Origin: Dasyornis broadbenti
Lineage: Eukaryota; Chordata; Aves; Passeriformes; Dasyornithidae
Reading direction: 5' to 3'
Assembly (NCBI GenBank): GCA_013397935.1
Contig: VZRN01005628.1
Location: 337,184-401,183, forward strand
Length of the DNA: 64,000 nt
Shown here: one piece after another, positions 13,001 to 24,907 of the stretch
Layout: the number at the start of each line of letters is the position of its first letter
Position numbering within the stretch: the first letter of the stretch is position 1
Notes under the pieces: model-generated
The model's input: only the letters and a program-made list of their open reading frames with translations
The model's database searches: none
What the model was told of the DNA's origin: nothing
Translations under genes and position numbers: made by a program

Positions 13001-13899
13001 GTAACACATACTGACCTCAAGCAAATCACTAAGCACACAATTTCTGGTGGTTTCAGTGGTCTTATTTCCATGAGTATATGAGGCTTATCCACAGCCAGAG
13101 CCTTTGAAACTAGATTTTCCATCTATTTCTGGTATCATGTACTTCATTCTCTCCAAGAATGTACATGAAAACTCACAGCTTAAAATGATACTTAGTTAAT
13201 GTTTCACATTGTACAAAATCACAAGCACAACAATTGAAGAAAAGCAAAATATGAGTTTGACACATGATAGAGTAAGCAGGAAATATTTTAGACAATTTTA
13301 CCTCCCAAAAAGGCTGTTTCTTTAAAATTAAAGTTACTTGCAAGGAAATGCATCAGTTCACTTGTCATTAAAAAAGCAGTGAGTGTTTTGAAATTGCTCA
13401 AATATTCTATTTAAATATTTTCAAGATTAAAAAGTTCAGGTTTAAAGTTCAAAATTACCTTTTTGGTTTTCTTCCTGCCAAAGACTAATATAGATGTAGA
13501 AAAACAAGCTAAAATGAAATATTTCAATATATGCTGATAGCAAATATATAACTTGATCTGTTTCACCTTCCCCTTGACCTTTATTTATAAGATAAATGAT
13601 AGTTTAACTTTTTCTTTTTCAGAGAGCAGAAAGTTCTGAAACTTCAAAAAAAATCTTGACACACATGATAATTACTTTTGATCTGTCTTCAAGTTCTATA
13701 AACTCATTTCATTAAAATATTTGAACAGTATTTTTAGCAATATTTTGAATATATCTTTCTTTCTCCTTCCTGAGTTTTTTGATGCTAGGGATATACATTT
13801 TTAAAAAACAGTCTTAATATTAAAGAGTATCCATGTTATTTTTCCAGTGGCTTAGTCTTCCCAAGGCCTTAGCCAATGACTTCTAACATATTCTTATAG
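10025..13899. other. Non-coding DNA, no gene recognised
   Basis: Scattered short open frames (105 codons or fewer) include Phe/Ser-rich frames at 10391-10785 that simply translate a pyrimidine-rich strand. A GT-rich low-complexity tract lies at 11391-11439. The part at 12720-12985 is GC-balanced and overlapping frames are open on both strands, with no recognisable product. Confidence 0.55.
11391..11439. repeat. GT-rich low-complexity tract
   Basis: Repeated TTTGG and GTTTG-type units without a fixed period. Confidence 0.75.
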
Positions 13900-14103
13900 C
13901 AACTGATTGTGAAGCCACAGCCAGAAGTCTTTAAGGTGAAGAATGGGTGTCTGGGAGACATAAAAAGTGCTGGCAGTGCTCCTGATTTACAAGAAAATAT
14001 TACAATTAACAGTTCAAAACCCAAGGAAAAAAAAAAAAAAAAGGTTCTAAATAGAGATAAAATGCAGCATCAAGCAGGGACCCTCAATTCTTTTTCAGGG
14101 TGA
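13900..14103 (+). other. Possible exon (unidentified)
   Basis: A plausible 3' splice site lies at 13881-13899: CTAAC, a pyrimidine-biased ATATTCTT, then ATAG. The frame after it is open for 67 codons to a TGA at 14101. An in-frame TAG overlaps the acceptor, so any coding use must begin there. The first 42 or so codons (Gln-Leu-Ile-Val-Lys-Pro-Gln-Pro-Glu-Val...) have a protein-like mix and favour CTG, GTG, AAG and CAG. A 16-base A run (14027-14042) then encodes Lys. No consensus donor follows; an AATAAA occurs at about 14424. It could be a terminal exon, a retrocopy remnant with its A tail, or chance. I do not recognise the peptide. Confidence 0.2.
14027..14042. repeat. A16 homopolymer
   Basis: An uninterrupted 16-base A run. 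It lies within the possible exon and could instead mark the tail of a retroposed fragment ending here. Confidence 0.95.
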
Positions 14104-17100
14104 AATAGGGAGCACTGCACTTGAATCTGGAATACTACCCACAAACCAGGATACAGACGTCCAGAAGAGGAAATCCTTGCAAAACTGGCTGTACATAGGA
14201 GGAATGGTATCATATACATGTAACAGTTTCTCTACTCACAGTCATCAACACACTGGCCTCTTAATAGAACTGTACTACATGTCTGGCAGAGGTTTACACC
14301 CCAGAGGAGCAGTGCCTCATCTGTTTGAGCTATACTGGACAGGTTTGCTGCCCTTGAGGGGTCATATATCTTTGGTGGGCTGTCTCCTGCACATATCGGT
14401 CAGGGCAAGATCCTCACCATCCAATAAAGTGCCTTTTCCACGTCTCTTGATGCACAGCCCCAAAACACTTTTTGCCATCTCCCCCACTCAGGGCAGCATT
14501 TTACTTTTCAAGTAATTGGAATGTGAATAATCAAAAAGCACTCAAAATTCTGCAGTTGCCAAGGATGCAACCTCCCCAATATTTAAATAATCTATTTTTT
14601 CCGTAAGCTACTTCTTTTGTCTAAACCACCTGACCTTCTATGGAAGGTAACCCTTTATACAAAATGGTTATGGACAAAACTGTGAGCAAGGCAGTGGGTC
14701 TGGCCAGGGCTGGTCTCTGATGTGAGCAGCCAGCTTAAAGGAGTGACTATTAACAAGACTTAATAGCAGCAGAGTGCGATTTAAGTGCCAGGTAGCATTC
14801 ATTTAGCACCTTTTCACATCTGAATTCTCTTAGACTTTTCTAAGTTTGATGTCAAATGACCTTTTTCCAGAAAAATACCCAAACTTATAACGGTTCAGTG
14901 CTAAAATCCTACCTCCTGGGCAAACAGTGATTTAAATGTGGTTAAATATTAAATGTATGTGCATGTGTTAGTAAAAACATCCTTGTAAAGCAGCCACGGG
15001 AAACACAAATTTGAAGACTATGCCACAATAGAACATTTATAACATACCATAGCCATCACAAAGTACATACATTTAAAAAGGTCAGATGTACCAGCAGCCA
15101 GTATTGATGAAATCAGCATTTTCTTTATGACATTATTAATATCCTCTTATTGATTATCATCCATTTCATTGTATCCTCAAGATGCCCCCATTCATAGACC
15201 AGATGCAATGAGCTGATCTGGACCCTTTGTCTCAGAGGCACGAAATTGTTAAAACCAGAGCCCTCTTGGTTACCAGCACCAGAACCACAGCAAGTTATGT
15301 TATTCCAGAAAAATCAAACACACAAGGCAATTTGCTACCGAGGTTAATTTTTGCATGCCTCACTGAATCCATCAATGCCTTTGTAAGAACTTACAAGGTG
15401 TCAGACAGAAAAGCTAATCCAAAAACTTAAGCACAGACTACATGTTAAGTTTTACATTAAAAATTATTTGATGTCAGCAGCCATTTTTCTGACTAAATCT
15501 TCTGCAAATTGTTTTGATATTTACGCACTTCAAAAGAGGGTTTAGATTCTGCTTAGTCAAGAAAGAAAGATCAAAATGGAAAAAGCAACTTCTATGTGAA
15601 AGAGTGTAACTAAGAGGAAATACACAGAAATCCATTTGATTTACTCAGTGTCAGTATTTCCCTAAGACAAAATGTTAAGGATTAGACTCTCACATGAAAA
15701 GGGAGGCTACAAGTCACACCTGTGTAAGTAAGTAAGAAAAATATATGCAATGATCAGGCAATATTACACAGGACATCCTAAAAAAATCTCTCATCATTTA
15801 GCAGCCTGGTCAGTAGTCCAAAACCCTCAGACTAGAAGATCACATCCTTAATTTTTTTTCAAAACCAACTCTAAGCCACAGTTATGAGTAAATGGTGCAG
15901 TGCTATAAGAAGAGTCAGTAAGAACATGGCAGGCACAACATTCTTCTCTTGTGCTTGTTCCAAGCAGCAGCAGTAACTAAAACTTCTGGAACTGCAAAAA
16001 CTTACTTCTGAAACAAGGATTTTATTTTAATAATGTTTCCAGGGGAAATACTAGCTTTAACAAAATTAATGGGATATTAGGATAAACAGGTTGTTTATTT
16101 AGCTAAAACAAAAGACCTGTAATCTTCTGTCAGCAAAATTTTAAAGCCTAGCACCTTTTATAATTTGGTTCTGATTTCTTTTCTTCCAGATCAACTGAGG
16201 ATGCATCATGGAAGCCTAAAAGCAGAGATTTTTCTGGTCCATTTTCAATATATCGTATTTTCCTTGCTTCTTGATTATTGACATCTTGAAAATTTGTTTA
16301 AAGGAACTGAGTCTTAATGTTTTACAATACCATTTATTTCACTGCACTGAAAACAAAGAAACAAACCCACACAAATTTGCTACATCTACCTGGTGAAAAA
16401 TGAAATCACTAGCAAGGAACCACTACTCATGTTTTTGTGAAATGTGTTAATTTGCCACAGCTCAGCTATGACCTACTCACAGAAAATCCTAAGAACACAA
16501 TGCGAACACAAAGTGCTACTGCCTGTTGTATAAAGACACCTCAATTTTAAAGTGGGGATGTTGATGCCTCCAACGTTTTTATTACCTGAAAAACCATCAA
16601 CAGCTGTATTACACTGAATGCAATACAGTTCAGTTTGTATTTGCAGAATTCCCCTTTAAAAAAGGCAGATGCATGCCAGCACATCTGGAAACCACTTTTA
16701 ATTATACTTTCCTCAAGTGGGAAAGCAGTAGCTTGTACCCATAGTGAAGGTTTTATATCTGACCACACAAATACTTGCAACCACCTGTGCTTTACACTGA
16801 TTTTCATTATAGACTGTATCACATTACTGCCCTATTATTCCAGAATGCCATTTGAAGCTGTTGTGTGACTAAGCTGCATCAAGTGTGGTCTTGAAAAGGC
16901 CTCTACTCTACAAAAATGCAATAAACTTGATTGCAGTTAGGGTACTTACCACTGAGGGTATCACAATATGCATGCTCCTCAAGTTGGCTTCTCTTGCTCT
17001 GAAAGTCATAAAAGGTATATGTTAGCAACCATTATTACCAGTGTGGGAATTTACCAAACTAATGTGTGTCCCCAAATGAGATACCTTGTAAGTATTTGGA

Positions 17101-17845
17101 ATTTCTTTCTGGTATTTGTTTCTTTCCTACTATTAATAGAGCAATATTTTTGTCAAATACTCTGTTGCTTCAGTGCTCTGAGTCCACAAAAAGCAATTTC
17201 AGCTGTGATCTGCCAGCAAAACATGATTTCAATTCTGTCATCAATATTTTCATAGGTTGCAAACATTGGGAGTTACACGACAAGGTTGGGTTTTTCTAAA
17301 CTCAGACCTTCTTCCCCTGCTCCCCGTTGCCCCACCCAAGTGTAACAGCTTTTTTACATCACTGCTCCTCATTTCTCACAATTAAAAACAAAGTTTCAGA
17401 CATTTGGAAAACTCTTCTTCTTCACAACACTCTTTCTCTGTTTTGGAAGATTATAATGTTGACATGCAAGATTTTGTATGTCCCAGTGGAAGGGAAAGGT
17501 CAAACATTTGTAACACTCAACCCTTGAGAGATGTGGCATATCCAGGGACAGACACGTCAGAAATGGACACCAGGATGTGCAAATTTGTAAAACACAAAGT
17601 ACAAAATTTACAGACTACGTTTTTGGCTAATTTGCTCTGCTGACCTGCACAATAACTGTGCAGGTGTAAGTGCAGGTAACTTAAAAAGCACCCAAACATC
17701 CCTTCAGTATAATTTATTCTCCTTAATAATCCATTACCATGATTGAAAGTCTTCCACATGGGTATACATCTAAGAACCCACATTCACCTGTCTCATATTT
17801 TCTGCCCATAATTCAGGTCTTTAATTTTGCTGTACCTCATGAAGC
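14104..17845. other. AT-rich non-coding DNA, no gene recognised
   Basis: Open frames are 112 codons or fewer with no domains. No repeat family is recognised. An AATAAA at about 14424 is the only polyadenylation-like motif near the possible exon upstream. Confidence 0.55.
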
Positions 17846-18190
17846 CCCAGCCGATCGCTCACAGGACTGAGCCCTGTCCCAGTGCCCTGCCTGCTTAACT
17901 TCACACTCTGCCAAGGGCTCTGGGATCGCAGCTGACAGACTCAGAACGGCTCAGAGCAGAGCTCAGATCCCAAACCAGGCGCTGAGCTCCCTCTCTACCA
18001 GGCAGAACAAATGCTCTGTACACTCACAAGTGCCTTGGCTTTGCTCCTGCCCTCGCTCCGCTCTCTGCTCCGCGCAGCTGCTCCGAGGGAGCGGGGCCCA
18101 GTGCCCCCTGCTCAGCACCCCTGGGAGCCGTGGCTCCTGCGGCAGGCAGGGCTCTCCGGGTCAGCAGAGAGCCAACAGCAGGCTTTGCTT
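17846..18190. other. GC-rich patch with elevated CpG
   Basis: Clearly richer in GC than its flanks, with about 14 CpG dinucleotides that are densest at 18050-18160. A plus-strand frame from ATG at 18011 has a Leu/Ala-rich start but no recognised homology. It could be a weak CpG island, part of an unrecognised repeat, or an old GC-rich insertion. It is too short and too poor in CpG to call a promoter. Confidence 0.35.
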
Positions 18191-18244
18191 TCATGCACCT
18201 TTTTGTTCGGTCATCTCAGAGCCTCACATATGACACCTGGTAGG

Positions 18245-19389
18245 CATTTTGATATTCACCCAACTATTAGGCGTTAAAATTATATAGGGGGTGTTCACTG
18301 GGTCCTACATGTAACTTTTGCTAAAATATCTAAAATATTCTAAGACTGAGTATTTCAACAGTCCATAACCCCACTGCTGTAAAAGCATAACTTGATTTCA
18401 CACATAAATACATTTATTACCCATGCAAAGAAGGCACAATATTCCTACTACTATTCTTTAGTTATCTGTGGCAACATTTGTACATTGCTAAAAACAATGC
18501 TCATATATGTGAATTACTTAAAAGCAAAAAGGATCACTGTCTACTTTACAATACAGACACACTCTGCATGTAACTTGTTAAAGGTTTTCCAACTAAACAC
18601 ATTTATAGGGCAAACAAAGACTGAAGCACTCTACAGTGCTCTAAAATGATAAAAATATCCTTTTTTTTTGTTTGAAGATGAAGGTACCCTGGAATCAACG
18701 TTACTGAAAGAAAATTGTGCCTGATTATCAAAACAATAGGCCTAGAATGTAAATTCATTTCATCTTGGACATACACAAATGCAACATTTTAATGGGGATA
18801 CACTCGAAGACAGGTAGCTGCACATACTGAACGCCACTTGAAATGGTGATATGAATTCATAAATTAAGGTCAGGAACAAGAGCGATTTCTAGGAAGGGAG
18901 AAGGACGAGGGAAAGGACTGTAAATGGGCAAAATAAGCACTCGGACTCTGCTTCTTTACAAAACAAGGAAGGCACATCTAAGCCTTTTACTCAGTAAACC
19001 TTCCTCTTTGAGGAGTGCCAATGAAGACAAGGAAGCTGCTTGAGTGGGATGGCAATGCCAGTCATGCTAGTGCCATCAGGAGCTAAGGGGGAAGAGCAGC
19101 CAGGTCACAGGGAGTGGGATCCAAAGACACTTAGTCAGGGGGATTCTCTCTGCTGACTGCAATGGGCACTGGATCAGTCCCTTGCCCTTACACCTCTTTA
19201 ACTATCCCACTCAATAACGCTGTCATCATGAGCTTAAGGATGTGACCGGAAAGAAGAAATGTCTTTGAAGTCACGAAATATATCCAAGATTCTGGATGCC
19301 TGCCATTTTAAAACACTGAGCTTAGCACACTCGGCCTTAGCAGCAGGTTAACAGTCTGGAAGCAAGGAGCAAACAGAGGAAAAATCCCA
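18245..19389. other. AT-rich non-coding DNA, nothing recognised
   Basis: Short open frames only. The part at 19010-19150 is more GC-balanced and without known motifs. Confidence 0.55.
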
Positions 19390-19720
19390 TCATGGGTGCA
19401 TCCTCACTCCCTGATTCCAGGCATTTTGGGTGCACTGAGCCATACCCCCATGCCTGCAGCCATGCCAGAGCCTACTCATCATGCCACTGTTCCTGAGCCC
19501 TACTGGAAACCAGCTCCAGGGCCAGGGACTGTGCTTGGGGCTGGTGCTTGGGACTGCACTTATCTGGGGAAGGAAAAACACGTGGGCTTAGGTACTGGGT
19601 GCTGGAGAGGCCGAGCAGGCAGAGGGATTGCTCCCAGGAGCAGGGAGCAGTCGGCAAAGCAGCAGCGCTTTCCCCAGAGCAGGGTGGATGTCGCGCCTGT
19701 TCTCCCCTATAGCGAACTGA
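19390..19720. other. GC-richer patch, unidentified
   Basis: Overlapping frames are open on both strands (plus 19396-19863, 155 codons; minus 19390-19581 and 19472-19657). This is typical of GC-richer DNA with few stops and not of a gene. The plus frame is Pro/Ala/Gly-rich with no domain. A small CpG cluster lies at 19605-19720. Confidence 0.3.
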
Positions 19721-19863
19721 CTGAAAATACTAAAAAGTCTTTGCAATCCTATTGGTCCTGCCAAGGGAGCCTGACTGGCAGGACAATGCATCTTTGTTCT
19801 CAATTAAAAACATTATTTGGGTGCCGTTATTATTTAAAAGCCAAGAAGAATAAGATTTTGTGA

Positions 19864-22130
19864 TTATAACCACAATTTGTCAATTGAAGTAAATGTTTTA
19901 AACAAACAAGGTTTGGTAGAGGAAGAAGAGAGAGAGAATACTAACAAGCTCTACTATGACTTACATGTAGCCGTCATCCAGTCAGTACAATTTTACTTGC
20001 ATTCTGAAATCAATGCACCATAATCACAAACCAAAATCATGACTGTAGTGAAAACCCACATACAACACATCCGGATGTGGAGGGATTCCATAAGGACTTT
20101 ACATTATTGGATACTGAAAGTACCCTGCCTGCTCTGTTCTCCTTTTCCTGAGAATGTAGAGCAACCGTGGCTATTCTAATACTGAAAAATGGGAGGCAGA
20201 GCAAGAAAGAAGTGGAGAGAATTTGTGTTAAATTGGATTTTCTTGTCTCCTCCTGTAGTTTTTATCACCCAGATGACAAAACATTATCATTAGCAGTTTA
20301 TACCAAAAGTTAGCATTTGCCCATGGTTTTCTATTTTCTCTGAACCACAAAGGTTGGAGTCTGTTTTGCACTCCCCTTATCTTACTCTGTTACTTTAGAA
20401 ACTAAGAGCGCACTGTGCACATTAATCTTTCATGGCAGGGTTCACTGAAGTTCTGCCAAAATTCAATAATTATGTTCCATCCAATCCAGCAATTTATTTA
20501 TCTCATTGCTGGAATTTAGAACATATAGAACAAAGTGCTTAGTTTATATGAATGAAATCCTTGCTAAAAAAACCCCCAAAAACCCATAAGACAAAACAAA
20601 CCAGCCCTGTTTCATTTCTAAGGTTTTAAAAGACGCAGCAGAATCTACTGAGAAATAAAGATATTTTTACAAGACCAGTGTTTTCTTGATAAACTGAAAC
20701 TGTTCCACGATGTTTAGGGTTGTTTTTCTTTCACATAAGTGAAAGTATTTTATAAATACATTTGCAACTTTTATTCAAAAGCATAATATGTACCACTTAC
20801 ACTGCGCTACTATAATATGAAATATTAATGTCTAATGATCAATAGAAATGCCAACTTAAAGGCAAGAATTTGTTTTTTGAATGGAAAATAAATTGATTTG
20901 CTGCACTGAATTGGGTAACTGAGAGTTCAATAGTTCTATGGAGCAAAATCTAAGATACAAAATTACATCAAAGTTAAGCTTTATAATTGCACTCTTTCAT
21001 TATATGTTTGCAAACAAATAGCAAACATAAAGCCCTCCAAGCAGGAAGATTAGAGACACATCATTCCTGAGGGCTGTTAAAAATGGCACAATGGAGAATA
21101 CTTTGTACTCGTCACCTTTTGTAATCTCAAGAAAAGTAACTAACCAGTTATTTATCAACCTATTTCTGAAGAAGAAACATTAATCTACTGGTTTGGGATT
21201 TAAAAATAGAATGCAGTATCTATGCACTTTAAAGTTATGAATACAGAATCCTGATCTATCTGATGAAAACACGTATTTTTTGTATGTTCATATAGACAAT
21301 AGATTTCTTGATGAAGGAAAATGTTAATTTAGTGTCTGTAATCAAAAGCCAAATTTATAAGGTTTTAAGTTTTTAAGAAAAACTTCGTTACTTCATATAT
21401 TAGATTTTAAATTTCAAACATACTGTCAGAAAAACATTTTATTCTGGATTTAACAACTGTTCACAAAGTTTTTGGAGCATAACTTGCTGTGATTTATAAC
21501 ACAACACTTCACCAACCAAAATAGAAAAGAAAACTTCTAGAAATAGTGCACTAGCATGTGTTCCTTTTTTTACAGTAAAATATTCTAGGCAAAACTAGGA
21601 ATATCACGGTAAGACATTTTAAAGTTAGTTTTGCAGTAACAAGGTGGGTATGTGCATATTTTAAATTAATAGTATCTAATTCAGTAACTCAGAAGAAATT
21701 ACTTCCACACACCGGCAAATAAATTCCGTAACGATTTGAAAAAACTACTATCCCATTTACATTTGCACCCAGTATGATCATTTTCTGGCAATGCTTTACA
21801 TTAAAATAGGATTCAACAGTGACGTATTTTTTCCCTGTTGTAAAACTTTTCAAAAGCCTCAGAAAAATGCAATTAAGTTATATGAGTTTTCTTTTACTAA
21901 TGTTCTCCATCTATTCTATTGCAACGTGTTCATCTTGTCTGCTTATTTTCATTGCAAATACAACGTGTTACAGTTAAACTTGTAGAAGACTTTTGAGTGC
22001 TGTAACTCAGTCTGCTGCAATGTAACAATGAACAAACTCTCCCAGCCAAGTTACATGAAAGTACCGATTCTGAGGAGTCTGTAAAGCTCGAGCTTTTTCC
22101 CAGTGTAGCTGTGTCTTGCATTATGTAATA
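19864..22130. other. AT-rich non-coding DNA with a forkhead-type palindrome
   Basis: No coding sequence is recognised. At 21005-21016 there is a perfect 12-base palindrome TGTTTGCAAACA, followed by GCAAACA at 21021-21027. Both resemble forkhead-factor sites. TAAT-type motifs are frequent, as expected in AT-rich DNA. Confidence 0.4.
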
Positions 22131-22238
22131 AAGGAAACACACACACACCCCCAACACCTTACAGAAAATGTACAGTTTAACAGAAGAAAGACAATACCTG
22201 CAAAGCCCATTTTAACAGCAGCAAAAAGGATCAAGGCT

Positions 22239-22260
22239 GGGGGCAGGGGGCAGGGGAAGG
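22239..22260 (+). other. G-rich tract
   Basis: G runs of 5, 5, 4 and 2 are separated by CA, CA and AA. A two-tetrad quadruplex is possible; a three-tetrad one lacks its fourth run. Confidence 0.5.
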
Positions 22261-22864
22261 TGCGAAAAGGCTGTTCCATGTCGGTATTGCTGCCGATTGA
22301 AAGACGGTGTTGCTTATAAATAAACAACACACATAGGAAGGCATGAACAACTCCTCAGCTGCAGCCACAAGTGCAGAAATGTAAAATAAAAATACCTGAC
22401 AAAATTGCTTCTTAACGCATTTTGTCTTTACATTGAACACACGTGAAAACGACACTGGGGTAGAGCATACACAGCATGTAATAGGAGGTCCCTAATTTCC
22501 AGTTGCTGGGTTGCTTTGTTAAATACAGATTAAATTCACAGAACGTTCAAGTGTACAATAATAATGTATTCACTTACAGTGCCAAACTTGTTTATATAAT
22601 ATCAGCGAGGAATAATCACCCATTTATTGCACTGATGATCTCCACAAATTTCAGAACTCCGAGCACACTTGAAACATGAACTTTGCAGCTCCTTATTAAT
22701 GTTTAGACTAGCTCCCTTTCCCCCTTTTTAGCAACAAAGGACTACTCAGCTCCTGTTCCCTGTCTCGCAGATCAGACCCATACCCAGATTACAAGGAAAT
22801 GGGATAAACCCAAAGGCACATCCAAGATTTTCCTCGCAAATTTCCCCCCAGTGGATCCAGGCAT

Positions 22865-22879
22865 CTATTTTTAAAATAG
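22865..22879. promoter_or_regulatory. MEF2-type site (AT palindrome)
   Basis: CTATTTTTAA at 22865-22874 matches the MEF2 consensus YTAWWWWTAR exactly and overlaps a near-palindrome CTATTTTTAAAATAG. Single sites of this kind occur by chance in AT-rich DNA. It is listed because two E-boxes and a possible minus-strand first exon lie 1.1-1.5 kb away. Confidence 0.3.
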
Positions 22880-23779
22880 ATATATCAAAAAGCTCCACTC
22901 ATACAATTCAAACAAAGAAACTTCTCGAAAATATCATTACTTACTGTTCACTGTGCATAATTTACTGAGATTAAAAGTTTAAAGATTCATCTGCTTTACG
23001 TCCACAAGTGTTTTAAGCAACCCCTAATACTGTATCTTGCTTAAATGTGACAATTAGTGCTGCTTTGGCATGTTGAAAAATACAAAGATACCAACGATCC
23101 TCATTATGCCTTAGCTCTCTGTAGCCTGGTTTTTGGAGGTGCGTAAGCTGCAGAAATTTAGAATGATAATAGCAACAATTTGGTACACGAGGAAAAAACA
23201 GACCCTCCCCCCCAAATGCTTCAGATATACTGTATAAAGTCATTTTGACATGCCTACACAACTGGTTGTGGCAGCTTTCAGACATGATTCCTAATCACAA
23301 AAAAATGCTTCAGGTTCTTTTAGAGAAAGCTTGCCTTGGGAAGTTGATTTTGGCCAAGTGCCAAAATCATGTGCAAAAAGGGGCCCTCATTACCAATTCA
23401 TGGCAGCCTTCAGCGCTGACAAAAAATGTGACCCAACAGGCTAAAGCAACAACTAAAATTAAAAAGTATGAGACAAAGACAACTTACTTAATATTCCTTC
23501 CATCGCCACGTTAAACTTTTCCGTAATTAAACCCTTGTTAGTTCAAAGCAGTTTTCAACTACTTTTAAATGATTGCACAGGCAGTCTGTAACAGTGGAAA
23601 GCTTTCCCTGTAAATTCTCCCCAGCCACTCCACTTCTAATAGCATTTGGGTCCGACAGCAGAACTTTTTTGCTCTGCGCCCCTGCAAGAAACCCCCTCTC
23701 CAAAAAGAAGCAAGGCGTCCGCGCGTATTCCAGCGAAAACTAAGCAGATCATTACAAGCTTTTGCAAGCAGTAAAGGCA

Positions 23780-23813
23780 TAGGAGGAGTGAGGAGGAGGG
23801 AGGAGAGAAAGGG
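23780..23813 (+). repeat. Purine-rich (AGG) tract
   Basis: Only A, G and a single T, with repeated AGGAGG units. It is a low-complexity purine tract. Confidence 0.7.
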
Positions 23814-23950
23814 CTTGAGACGCAGGAGCAGCTATTTCCTAAACTTTCTAAAAAGCTTATCAAAATGGGCATGCAAACTTGAAGCAATCGCAATTAACAG
23901 CGCTGGCTGCCCCACTCTCCCATAAAAGCAGATTTGATACACGGCCTTAC

Positions 23951-24400
23951 CTAGATGTCGTCTGGCTTTTCTGTGGATCAAAAAGTTTCCTGCCTAAGCA
24001 CAGAGATATTCTTTCACAAACCATAAAGGCCCCTTTTATTAATCCAGCACTGTAACAGCCCGCTTTCTACACCACGTTGAGAGCAGGATGCGTCAGCTTT
24101 CGAGAGAAAAACAGTCTTAACACACAATTAGTGGCAGATTGTATAATAGAGGATTTATCTTAAAGAGTGAAAAGGCATTTTTTAAAAAGCAAAGAGGGTG
24201 CGGTCAGATGTTAGGCTATCCCTGAGAAAAGGGGCCTAGGCTGCACTAGTACCTAAATACTAGCAGAAGCTTACTGGGAAGGGAGCCAATGGAATGACTT
24301 TGTTTGACCCAGCTGCCAATCTCTCCTGAAGCACTGCGCCAGACTAAACACTGACACTATTTTAACTCAAATCAGGCTACAGCAGCTGTTTGCTTTCCGG
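23951..24400 (-). promoter_or_regulatory. Candidate promoter and non-coding first exon, minus strand
   Basis: On the minus strand the sequence reads CATCTAG|GTAAGG with the exon edge at 23951, a good 5' splice site. Upstream on that strand lies mixed-composition DNA with several CpGs, an AATAAAAGG-type TATA-like stretch at about 24033, and CAGCTG E-boxes at 24310-24315 and 24383-24388. Between the E-boxes is a one-mismatch MEF2-like site (24357-24366). No long open frame accompanies the donor, so an exon here would be untranslated. AGGTAAG-like matches are expected several times in 64 kb, so this is a hypothesis about an alternative promoter. I do not name a gene. Confidence 0.25.
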
Positions 24401-24706
24401 CTCTCAGCTATGCACCATGGCCATGATGACTCTGCACAGCACATATGATAGAGCTGGGGCACTTCTGCTAAAATATGTTCCATGTTTGTGCTGGTGGTAT
24501 AGAAATGGGGGCTGGGGTAAATGTTTTGGGGGTTTCTTTCTTCTCTTTTTTTTTATTTTTATTTTTATGATGCCTCTGCCTCCATTTTCCCCAAAGTCAA
24601 CTGAAAATGAGATTTGAGGCTCACAGAAAATTCAGAATTGCAAGTCAGGGAAAGAAGAAAAGTTCCTGCTTGGAACTGACAAGAATCAGAATATATTGTG
24701 AAGATA

Positions 24707-24722
24707 TGTGTGTGTGTGTGTG
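24707..24722. repeat. (TG)8 microsatellite
   Basis: Eight uninterrupted TG units followed by a TGCATGCG variant end. Confidence 0.95.
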
Positions 24723-24852
24723 CATGCGTGACTCCAAAATCCACCTACTGCTCCAAATGATTTCTTTTCCTCTTGCTAGTTGCTCTAAAATTGATCAGTA
24801 TATAAGTAATCAACAGATTCTCCCTCTCATTTTCAACTGTAAAAAGAAGGTG

Positions 24853-24868
24853 AGTGTGTATATATATA

Positions 24869-24905
<37 letters not shown>
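24853..24905. repeat. (TG)n/(TA)n microsatellite
   Basis: A short TG start, a TATATATATA stretch, one TTTG interruption, then an uninterrupted TG run. It lies about 130 bp from another TG tract and is likely polymorphic. Confidence 0.95.
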
Positions 24906-24907
<2 letters not shown>

